A stretch of DNA of 64,000 bases from assembly GCF_023101765.2 (NCBI RefSeq), contig NC_064239.1, forward strand, positions 13,102,315 to 13,166,314. Direction: 5' to 3'. The position numbers were made by a program, and so were the translations under genes. Origin of the DNA: Spodoptera frugiperda. Its lineage: Eukaryota; Arthropoda; Insecta; Lepidoptera; Noctuidae. Of the stretch, positions 21,201 through 26,554 are shown piece after piece (the first letter of the stretch is position 1; every line of letters starts with the position of its first letter). The notes under the pieces are model-generated. The model worked only from the letters and a program-made list of their open reading frames with translations. It ran no database searches and had not been told where the DNA came from.

Positions 21201-23318
21201 CTTTTAAAATAAGAGAGTGGAAAACCACAAATATAACTTTGTCGTTCATACAAACACTAGGTAAAACCAAGTTATTTTAGAACTTTTATATTATGTCATC
21301 TACTTGCTGTTATGGAACCCTTCATGGGTGAGTCCGACTCGCACTTGGCCGGTTTTATTTTGTTCTCGACAATCACGCGAACGAAGTCGCGGGCACAGCT
21401 AGTATTAAATAATCGGTTGGAAAAATAACAAATTGCTACTAACTTTCAAACTTCTACTGTATATTTGAATGACAATTACAATAATAGATTATTACTTATA
21501 TTGCAGTGACTGGTAATGCTGTAGCAGGAGCTGGCCAGAGTAAGTACATTAACTGTTCTAAGTACATTAAGTTTCAAAATTCTATTGTAGATTTGAATGA
21601 CAATTACAATAATAGATTATTATTTATATTGCAGCGGTTGGCGATGTTGTAGAAGGAGTTGGCAATGGTAAGTACATTCATTGTTTATTACAATACTGGG
21701 ACCACCTAGTTGCACTTTGTAGATAGTATATAATGATGATGTGTGTATTGCGATTGCAATGTACACACTTAACTCTTCTACAGTATTATTGTAATATTAT
21801 AAAGATTATATTAAATAATCGGTTGGAAAAATAACAAATTGCTACTAACTTTCAAACTTCTACTGTATATTTGAATGACAATTACAACAATAGATTATTA
21901 CTTATATTGCAGTGGTTGGCGATGTGGGCGAGGGTAAGAACATTAACTGTTTATTACAATACTGGGACCAGCTAGTTGCACTTTGTAAATAGTTTATGAG
22001 ATGTGATTTTTTTACCCGATTTTATTCAATTTATTCATACATAATTATAGTATTATTAAACTTCTATTGTAGATTTGAATGACAATTACAATAATAGATT
22101 ATTATTTATATTGCAGCTGTTGTTTCTCAAATAAAATATCCCTCTTCGGATTTCGATGTTGTAGGAGGAGTTGGCAATGGTAAGTACATTCATTGTTTAT
22201 TACAATACTGGGACCACCTAGTTGCACCTAACAAGTTGCTACTAAGTTTTAAACTTCTATTGTAGATTTAAATGACAATTACAATAATAGATTATTATTT
22301 ATATTGCAGCGGATGGCGATGTGCGCTTCGGTAAGTACATTCACTGTTTATTACAATACTGGGACCACCTAGTTGCACCTAACAAATTGCTACTAAGTTT
22401 CAAACTTCTATTGTAGATTTAAATGACAATTACAATAATAGATTATTATTTATATTGCAGCGGCTGGCGATGTGCGCTTCGGTAAGTACATTCACTGTTT
22501 ATTACAATACTGGGACCAGTTGGTTGCACCTAACAAATTGCTACTAAGTTTCAAACTTCTATTGTAGATTTGAATGACAATTACAATAATAGATTATTAT
22601 TTATATTGCAGTGGTTGGTGATGTGGGCGAGGGTAAGAACATTAACTGTTTATTACAATACTGGGACCAGCTAGTTGCACCTTGTAGATAGTATACTTAG
22701 TTTAGTGGGTAAAACAATGCTCTATCTGATTTTTTTTTTTTAAAAACGTTGCCCCACATTATAGTTTTCTCCTGGAGATAACATCTATTTGTTTGTTGAT
22801 TTAATTATATTCTTATTCATTTATAGTGTGCACGTGTATATTTGAATGAGAATTATAATAATAACTAAATTTTTATGTATTTTGCAGCACTTTCGGAATT
22901 ACAGACACAATTATCGGACGGTAAGTATTCACTGTTTATTAGATAACACTGATTTGGAAGCCAGTTTAAGATAAAGGTTTGATTTTTGAATGAAAACAGA
23001 TACATTAATTGTTTTTTTTTTTATATTGTTTCAGTCTCATCATCGGTAGCAGAGAAAAGAAGCGAAAATCTAACGAATGCTATGAATTCTATGGAAGAAT
23101 TGGTGGACTATTTACAGCAAGAGGGTACGAACAACATGGAAGAATTACAAGCTAAAGCGAAGGAGACTCAGGAAAACATTATTAAAGCTCTTAATGATTC
23201 GAGTCTTACAGAAGATGTGAAAAACCAATTAAATGATGCATTGGACGCCTTGCAAACGCTACCTTCAAGTGATATGTCTGTTAATATTGACGGTAGCGCT
23301 TCTACTTCTACTACGTAA
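80..23318 (+). CDS. Tandem microexon gene encoding a Gly/Val/Ala-rich 11/7-residue repeat protein (3' part)
   Basis: Product unrecognised. Exons: 80-112, 243-263, 2120-2152, 2283-2315, 2751-2783, 3029-3049, 3762-3794, 3925-3957, 4088-4108, 6760-6792, 6919-6951, 7384-7416, 8119-8151, 8397-8417, 11329-11361, 11495-11527, 11658-11678, 12303-12335, 12774-12806, 13908-13940, 14186-14218, 15544-15576, 15819-15851, 16556-16576, 17694-17717, 18931-18963, 19094-19114, 19245-19265, 19700-19732, 19969-20001, 21507-21539, 21635-21667, 21913-21933, 22117-22179, 22310-22330, 22461-22481, 22612-22632, 22888-22920, 23035-23318. Each follows an AG acceptor (usually TATATTGCAG), precedes GTAAGT, GTAAGA or GTATGT, and is phase 1 on both sides. 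I found no stop in any exon or junction: 377 repeat codons plus 94. A TGAC in the conserved intron end, about 35 nt before the acceptor, could be the branch point. Three exon types recur: A (AVGDVVGGVGN), B (VVGDVGE, 21 nt) and C (VTGNAVAGAGQ). The composition suggests an extracellular structural, silk-like or elastin-like protein; this is inference. The 5' end lies left of the window. Confidence 0.72.
113..242 (+). other. Standard 130-nt intron (reference copy)
   Basis: This intron is repeated at exactly 130 nt at 2153, 3795, 3958, 11528, 18964, 19115, 22180, 22331 and 22482. Near-invariant parts are the donor side (GTAAGTACATT, then TGTTTATTACAATACTGGGA) and the acceptor side (TTTGAATGACAATTACAATA, then TTATATTGCAG). 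Confidence 0.75.
698..880 (+). mobile_element. Short non-autonomous Helitron
   Basis: It starts TC after an A, ends CTAG before a T, and has no target duplication, as expected of Helitrons. The interior reads like other lepidopteran copies (AAATCGCACGAACCGATTTC). Confidence 0.6.
1043..1345 (+). mobile_element. Left half of a TGTTACGG-TIR element
   Basis: It matches the left 300 bp of the element at 9121-10146, starting TGTTATGGTAAATC. Similarity stops near 1345 and no right end is present. Confidence 0.6.
1812..2005 (+). repeat. Family A interspersed repeat, partial
   Basis: It carries the landmarks AACGAAAACCGACGGGAAAC, CCCCAAAAGGCCGG and GGCGGCGATTGCTTACC. The 5' third is missing. Confidence 0.65.
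2120..3049 (+). CDS. Microexon block II (4 exons)
   Basis: Order A, A, C, B. The two A exons encode AVGGVAGGVGN and AVGDVVEGVGN, the C exon VTGNAVAGAGQ and the B exon MVGDVGQ. The A-A intron is 130 nt and the C-B intron 245 nt. Confidence 0.7.
3275..3660 (+). repeat. Block spacer segment shared by four blocks
   Basis: The segment contains GAGTCTGGCAGAGACTGGTA and, in three copies, CGTTTGGTACAGTAAGCAT or close variants. It recurs at about 8740-9120, 16830-17100 and 18385-18740. It has short open frames that do not extend consistently between copies, and no splice structure like the microexons. It probably duplicated along with the array. Confidence 0.6.
3762..4108 (+). CDS. Microexon block III (3 exons)
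   Basis: Three exons with two 130-nt introns: 3762-3794 encodes ATGNLVGGVGN (a start resembling type C on a type A body), 3925-3957 encodes AVGDVVEGVGN and 4088-4108 encodes AVGDVGT. Confidence 0.7.
4480..4945. other. Spacer sequence of unknown origin, GC-richer than its surroundings
   Basis: It begins near a short AATAATAATAAG run and is clearly GC-richer than the array. A 105-codon open frame on the minus strand (4568-4885) shows no motif I recognise. Its position directly upstream of a LINE remnant suggests it is retrotransposon-derived, but I cannot show this. Confidence 0.35.
5020..5895 (+). pseudogene. Degenerate LINE reverse-transcriptase C-terminal region
   Basis: The interrupted + strand frame includes HPKSAIERISINREKGGRGL, then a 145-codon open stretch (5458-5895) with KTEGFMIAIQDQVI and a Cys/His cluster CRKCHRAAETIQH...CHNLA...RHN. 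These are typical of the C-terminal end of non-LTR retrotransposon polyproteins. Stops and shifts before 5458 show it is dead. The clade was not determined. Confidence 0.6.
5866..6190 (+). repeat. Copy of the composite repeat at about 9618-9940
   Basis: A family B tail (GGGGTGGTTTTTAGTAAGTA) is followed by ACATAAAATTGTAACAAAAA and flanking sequence in the same order as inside the TIR element at 9121-10146. The two insertions therefore share one nested ancestor. Confidence 0.55.
6397..6650 (+). repeat. Family A interspersed repeat
   Basis: It runs from GTGAGAGCCATACTTCGGCA to the GGCGGCGATTGCTTACC end and lies just upstream of microexon block IV. Confidence 0.7.
6760..8417 (+). CDS. Microexon block IV (5 exons)
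   Basis: Order A, A, C, C, B. The intron between the two C exons is enlarged to 702 nt by a Helitron-like insertion at 7565-8022. The final C-B intron has the standard 245 nt. The last exon starts TA; after the preceding A it reads ATA (Ile), giving IVGDVGE. Confidence 0.7.
7565..8022 (-). mobile_element. Helitron-like insertion in a microexon intron, empty site visible
   Basis: Read on the minus strand it starts TCTATATATACC and ends GGAAGCTAG. Intron copies elsewhere read ATTAAATAATCGG uninterrupted. Here the element sits between ATTAAA and TAATCGG without target duplication, a clean A/T insertion. The interior holds CATATATGTATAGACAGACA, found in other lepidopteran repeats. Confidence 0.65.
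9121..10146. mobile_element. 1026-bp inverted-repeat DNA element, TSD AATA
   Basis: The ends are inverted: TGTTACGGTAA on the left, TTACCGTAACA on the right, with ATTGAAAATTATTAATAATT shared inside. AATA flanks both ends (9117-9120 and 10147-10150), and the spacer copy at about 3650 shows the empty site. It has no coding capacity. A family B LINE tail is nested at about 9429-9690. Confidence 0.7.
9429..9690 (+). repeat. Family B repeat: R1-type LINE 3' tail (nested)
   Basis: Contains GTGCGGGTCTGCGGACGGCG, CTGATGCCTGATCCGGAGCT and CACTCCCTCTCGCC. It lies inside the TIR element at 9121-10146. Confidence 0.65.
10322..10880 (+). pseudogene. R1-type LINE 3' end with C-terminal ORF fragment
   Basis: The open frame at 10366-10737 begins GDGALSRPALIQAMVRSEGD and continues through SFCEAVM and a long Arg-rich stretch, like the end of R1-clade ORF2 proteins. 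The family B 3' untranslated tail and an A-rich end follow. It sits within an ACCCC context, as judged from the unfilled copy near 6300. It is 5'-truncated and not functional. Confidence 0.65.
10968..11230 (+). repeat. Family A interspersed repeat
   Basis: GCGGGAGAGCCATACTTTGG at the left and GGGCAGCGACAATTGCTTAC at the right. Directly upstream of block V. Confidence 0.65.
11329..11678 (+). CDS. Microexon block V (3 exons)
   Basis: The exons encode VTGNLVGRVGN, AVGDVVEEVGY and AVGDVGE, with introns of 133 and 130 nt. The middle exon has the variant donor GTATGT. The order matches block III, which suggests a segmental duplication. Confidence 0.7.
11867..12240 (+). pseudogene. R1-type LINE ORF2 C-terminal fragment
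   Basis: The frame 11980-12258 contains VEHMVAVCPACSEHRRVL, SRVALVQAMVQSEGNWDAV and SFCEAVMLAEEEAGRVR, a zinc-knuckle-like C...C...H and the same C-terminal block as 10366-10737. It is cut off at both ends; array intron sequence resumes at about 12240. Confidence 0.65.
12303..16576 (+). CDS. Microexon block VI (7 exons: A, five C, B)
   Basis: One A exon (AVGDIVGEVGN) is followed by five C exons and one B exon. Three introns carry transposons: 12870-13728 (TIR element), about 14242-15317 (LINE) and about 15913-16376 (LINE tail). The exon at 14186-14218 is divergent (KTGKTVAGAGQ) but open. The 13940-14186 and 15576-15819 introns keep the roughly 245-nt class length. Confidence 0.68.
12870..13728. 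mobile_element. 859-bp TIR DNA element, TSD TATA
   Basis: The terminal inverted repeats are about 60 bp (left CAGGGTGACTTTGAATTCGA, right the reverse complement of CAGGTTGACTTTGAATTCGA) and nearly perfect. TATA flanks both ends (12866-12869, 13729-13732), and other C-type introns show the single TATA empty site. The interior is degenerate with only short frames. Confidence 0.8.
14242..15317 (+). pseudogene. 5'-truncated non-LTR retrotransposon in a microexon intron
   Basis: Two overlapping frames carry the reverse-transcriptase C-terminal region: LKRVQQFKYLGHIVASDL, then after a frameshift RALSVRANMIARRFVRCSA, YNALRVQYNNAFRVLLGLP and ADARVDCFYTTMRKRCASL. The insertion splits the usual TGTTTATTACAATACTGGGA stretch of the intron. 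Confidence 0.65.
15913..16376 (+). pseudogene. LINE 3' end with (GAAT)n tail
   Basis: One frame reads NKLPLDLKSILYTSSFKARL then KTFLLEKYLYSIDDL and a stop, typical of the last residues of a LINE polyprotein. A T-rich 3' region and a TGAATGAATGAATGAATGA tail follow. The host intron resumes at GATGATGTGTGTATTGCG. Confidence 0.65.
17129..17537. mobile_element. 409-bp TIR MITE, TSD TATA
   Basis: The inverted ends are about 65 bp (left CAATGTGATAGGGGTGAGAC, right the reverse complement of CAATGTGATAGGGGTGGGAC). TATA duplications lie at 17125-17128 and 17538-17541. The interior is T-rich and non-coding. Confidence 0.75.
17694..17717 (+). CDS. 24-nt hybrid microexon
   Basis: It encodes VVVGGVGQ. 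Compared with an A exon it lacks nine in-frame bases (the codons for GDV), and it ends CAGA as C exons do. It looks like an A/C recombinant with a 9-nt deletion. Length, phase and splice sites are intact. Confidence 0.65.
17865..18375. repeat. Possible inverted-repeat element in a block spacer
   Basis: The left side CAGGGACTGCATATCGGTAT is mirrored on the right by ATACCGGTATGCAGTCCCTG (one mismatch). About 470 bp of AT-rich non-coding sequence lies between. GTATTGAT flanks the left end, and GTATTGAT is found after the right end, a possible 8-bp target duplication. Confidence 0.6.
18745..18900. mobile_element. Truncated transposon fragment
   Basis: Starts AACGGGTGATTTTTTAAGTG, resembling one end of known MITE-like repeats, and replaces the upstream half of the intron before the exon at 18931. 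The right end is missing. Confidence 0.4.
18931..22632 (+). CDS. Microexon block VIII (12 exons)
   Basis: Order A, B, B, C, C, C, A, B, a chimeric 63-nt exon, two variant B exons (ADGDVRF, AAGDVRF), then B. Five introns are exactly 130 nt. The 20001-21507 intron carries a composite insertion of about 1.4 kb. The first exon follows a shortened intron: a foreign repeat ends about 30 bases before its acceptor, removing the usual upstream half. Confidence 0.68.
20018..21402. repeat. Composite repeat insertion in a microexon intron
   Basis: It contains a TGTC/CGTC microsatellite (about 20898-20937), TCCGACTCGCACTTGGCCGG and a Helitron-like end GCGGGCACAGCTAG at 21402, after which the host intron resumes. 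Short open frames here show no recognisable domain. Confidence 0.55.
22117..22179 (+). CDS. Chimeric 63-nt microexon with intron-derived 5' half
   Basis: The 3' half is a standard A exon end (DVVGGVGN). Part of the 5' half, around TGTTTCTCAAATAAAAT, is nearly identical to spacer sequence seen in other blocks (for example near 8700-8716 and 16797-16813). The exon stays open, is a multiple of three and keeps phase 1 on both sides. Confidence 0.6.
22735..22780 (-). repeat. Fragment of tRNA-derived SINE (family C) 3' end
   Basis: AAAAACGTTGCCCCACATTA preceded by a T run. It lies in the intron before the 22888 exon. Confidence 0.5.
22888..22920 (+). CDS. Penultimate 33-nt exon, non-repeat (ALSELQTQLSD)
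   Basis: Same length and phase as the repeat exons, with TTTGCAG before and GTAAGTATT after, but the sequence is polar and helical rather than Gly-rich. It leads directly into the C-terminal domain. Confidence 0.7.
23035..23318 (+). CDS. Terminal exon of the microexon gene: polar helical C-terminal domain
   Basis: The acceptor is ...TTGTTTCAG after a T-rich tract. The frame continues the upstream phase and encodes about 94 residues rich in E, N, Q, A and L (for example NMEELQAKAKETQENIIKAL), probably amphipathic helix, then a short Ser/Thr tail (SASTSTT) and TAA. The stop overlaps a perfect GTAAGT donor (23315-23320). After the stop the same frame stays open with SDDSGSSASDSSS and similar until a LINE begins near 23385. 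The true end is therefore either this TAA, a splice at 23314, or a longer ancestral Ser-rich tail broken by a nonsense change. Confidence 0.7.
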
Positions 23319-23384
23319 GTTCTTTCTGATGATAGTGGAAGTTCTGCTTCTGATAGCAGTAGCGCAACTTCTAACACCGCTGCC

Positions 23385-25108
23385 GTCAAAGTCAAGTCAA
23401 AGTCAAAATCATTTATTTCAAATAGACCAGGAAGGCACTTTTGAACGTCAAAGCAAATATAATAATATTAATAACATCTGTCTGTCGGTCAGTCCTCTAG
23501 TGAAGCTATTTGCTCGTTCCAAAGTGTAGATTCCTATGGAGAAGAACGAGCAAGAAACTCCATAGGTTACTCTTTCTCAATCAGATTTACAATACAATTC
23601 TTGGTTACATTGTTTCGATTACTTCAACTATGTGAGAACAATGTAAAACTAATATACAGTCAAAGCGACAGAAAAAGAAAATAACCTAGAGGACAATAAA
23701 AATTAATGCAGTCCAGAGCTGACCGCCGAAGTCTCTGCTTAAATTGTTTCCAAAGGAGCACGGATAAAATTGATTCTTCAACAAGTACCTGCTGAGTTAA
23801 CAGTAAAGTGTTATAATTTAAAGCTTTTCAAATTATGTTCAAATTTGTTTAAATTCTCACGATCCAATCGTTCATCTTTTGAAAATAAATTTCAGTTTGT
23901 GTTGCATAAAATTGTGTTTTGATTTCTTTGTGGTACTTAAGTGTTAGTTAGACATTGAGCCAATACGGTAGACACCTAACAAAATATTAAAAAATTATCC
24001 TGACTATCCTCCAAGTAGTCTTTTATTTTATAAAAAGCTTTACTACAAAGTTTTTCTTTAATAATATTTTTAAATTTACCTAGGTTTAAACTTTGAATAT
24101 GGCTGGGAATTTTATTGTAAAAGCGTATACATTGACATCTAAACGAACCGCTTATTTTCTTAAGTCTAGTAGTAGGAACAACATATTTATTTTTATTTCT
24201 AGTGTTGATATTGTGTATATCACTGTACTTTTTAAATAATTTTATGTTTTTATGAGCATACACTATATTTTCATAGATATATTGAGAGGCAACGGTCATT
24301 ATATTAATTTCTTTAAATAGTTCCCTGAGAGAATGCCTCGGACTAAGATTATAAATTGATCGAATGGCCCGCTTCTGCAGCACAAAGACAGACTGAATGT
24401 CAGCAGCATTCCCCCACAGGAGAATACCATATGACATGATACTATGGAAATAACTAAAGTATACTAGACGCGCTGTATTTACATCAGTTAAATTTCTAAT
24501 TTTTTTAACGGCATATGCTGCTGAGCTGAGCCTTTTCGACAACTTATCTATATGTGGGGCCCACTGTAGCTTAGCGTCTAGGGTTATACCTAAAAAGATA
24601 GCTGAATCTACAGGGTCCAACTCCCCGCCCTTGATTAGCACGCTGGTTTTGACATGCCTAACATTTGGTGTTGTGAATTTAATGCATTTAGTTTTTGATT
24701 CATTAAGTAGCAAGTTATTGGCACTAAACCAGCGTACTATTTTTGAGAGAGCACTATTTACATGATCACTGACTAATTGTCCACGTTTGAGTTTAAATAA
24801 TAAAGAGGTATCATCAGCAAACAGTACTATCCCATGGTTATCCTTTACAAGGTAAGGTAAGTCATTAATATAAATAAGAAATAAAAACGGACCGAGAATT
24901 GACCCCTGCGGAACACCCATCCTAACAACAGACCCGGCAGAAATTTTCCCGTTAATCTCAACTCTCTGAATTCTATTACTCAAGTAAGAGATAAGTAGGT
25001 CCAGAGAGTTGCCCCGCATTCCATAATGGGATAGCTTCCTGATCAGTGTTTCATGAAGGACACAATCGAACGCCTTGGATAAGTCACAAAAAACACCCAA
25101 TGCGTCCC
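23385..25108 (-). pseudogene. 5'-truncated LINE with reverse transcriptase ORF (374 codons)
   Basis: The ORF at 23976-25100 on the minus strand encodes the C-terminal two-thirds of a non-LTR reverse transcriptase. Near residues 4-14 is CDLSKAFDCV (box A Asp), near 63-80 PQGSILGPFLFLIYIND and at 94-97 FADD, the catalytic box; LGITLDAKLQWAPHID follows. The N-terminal part and any endonuclease are missing. The 3' end (low coordinates) carries the jockey-like AAATGATTTTGACTTTGACT repeat. The ORF is intact over its length, so the insertion looks fairly recent. It starts just after the open Ser-rich stretch of the microexon gene. Confidence 0.8.
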
Positions 25109-25185
25109 CCGAGTCCTTTTATCCCCGTAGGGGTAGGCAGAGGTGCACATTACGGCACGTAATGCTGCTATACAATGTACACATG
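25109..25185 (-). repeat. Partial tRNA-derived SINE (family D)
   Basis: GGGGTAGGCAGAGGTGCACA and GCTATACAATGTACAC match the 3' part of the copies at 36561 and 38733. Confidence 0.6.
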
Positions 25186-26270
25186 TTTTATCATGAAATA
25201 ATATAAATTCTATAGAAAATTATCATAACTGGGTACCTTTTTGGGATCTTACACACTGAAGTTTATTAACCAAAATAAACTTGATTGAACAGTAAATTTG
25301 AAACAATGAAGTTCCAACGTAAACTTCCTAAAACCCTAAAAATAAGACTGGGAACAAGAAAATGAAAAAGGAGTCTCATCGACATACTATTGAAACCTGA
25401 GGCCACATCTTTGACACAAACACAATAGGAATATTCACAACGTATGTACCGACTCAAGAATCGCTCACCTAAATAGCAAGAACAGCAAATAGGTGCCTCC
25501 TAAGTTCTAAGAACAAGCTCACACATTACCATTTTGTAATTGTATTTGTAAAATATACACTCATTCACATCTAGCAGGTACCAATCCAAATAGATTCATG
25601 TCTGTTCAAACAACAGATCATGAATGACAATAGTCACGTGGCTCACATATGGTTGAGGTCGACACCCTTTATACTACACACACCAAAAAAGACCTTGCTA
25701 CAAGCTAAACAAGGTTCACATCTCCTTGATTGAACTGCAATTAAGTTTGTAAATGCAGGGCTGAAAACTAATTTAATACTTCACTTGTAAAAGCTCTTAT
25801 TTCATAGATCGTAAGGTGTATATTCATTTGTGTGAAGTGTCTTTGGTTATTGGCAGTGGATGGAGACAGGACAGCGTCAGAACAATGGGAATTATAATAA
25901 AGCGGCTTAAAATTTGTATTAATTACTGGGCGGTGTCGTCCCGACCTTAAACTTATCTTATTGCTATAGAAATTATACCGAGATGAATGCTATTTTGTAA
26001 TGAGACTTTTAATTTAATTTTATTGTTACCTAGGGCGCCTTGGAAGCTCGGCTGCTGACGTATAGAAAGGTAACATTAGTTAGTTCTACGTCCTAAAAGA
26101 CAGGAATAATGTTTCTTTAAAAATATGTTAATAGATACAATATAAGACTTAGGTACTACACAACAGGTCCGAAGATTAGACCAAGTTATGATGTATGAGT
26201 TTCGATCCACCACGAGTTTGTCACAACAAAAGCAGCAAACCGGGATAGAAAAATAAAACTCCAATGAGAA
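25186..26270. other. Intergenic sequence between LINE and menorin gene
   Basis: No exon, RNA gene or clear repeat seen. Short open frames only. Confidence 0.5.
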
Positions 26271-26276
26271 TTTATT
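26271..26276 (-). terminator. Poly(A) signal AATAAA of the menorin-like gene
   Basis: TTTATT on the + strand, about 45 nt past the stop codon. Confidence 0.6.
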
Positions 26277-26320
26277 AAATCACCAAGTTATATTTTCTAG
26301 AAAGATCTACATTGTTACAT

Positions 26321-26554
26321 TTAGTTCTTGGCCTTCGCATCGGGCGGGGGCAGGTGAAGTTTGCCAGCTAACTCCTGAGGGACATCTAGGTAGGTCCTCT
26401 CTAAGCCGACGGTGAGGATCAGGGCGCGGAGACGGTCTACTTCCACGTGATCACCTTCGCTGGACCAGACTGTCATGGTGGAGTTGAGAGAGGAAGTTTC
26501 TCGGAGGAGGTCCAAGAGAACAGGTTGACTGTTGGCTGCTAGACCAGCGCGGAC
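26321..26554 (-). CDS. Menorin-like gene exon 5 and stop
   Basis: 234 nt after TTTTAG. Begins VRAGLAANSQPVL and ends DAKAKN then TAA. Confidence 0.9.
   Translation of the reverse strand, partial: VRAGLAANSQPVLLDLLRETSSLNSTMTVWSSEGDHVEVDRLRALILTVGLERTYLDVPQELAGKLHLPPPDAKAKN

Noticed and set aside
80..22920. Regularly spaced direct repeats that could suggest a CRISPR array or a simple satellite
   Set aside because: The repeated parts are introns with splice signals and the units differ in length by type; the host is a eukaryote, and the short blocks form a single open frame.
22986..23034. Start of the terminal ORF at the ATG upstream of exon 23035
   Set aside because: This stretch is the T-rich end of the intron; the TTTCAG acceptor at 23034 joins in phase to the preceding 33-nt exon.
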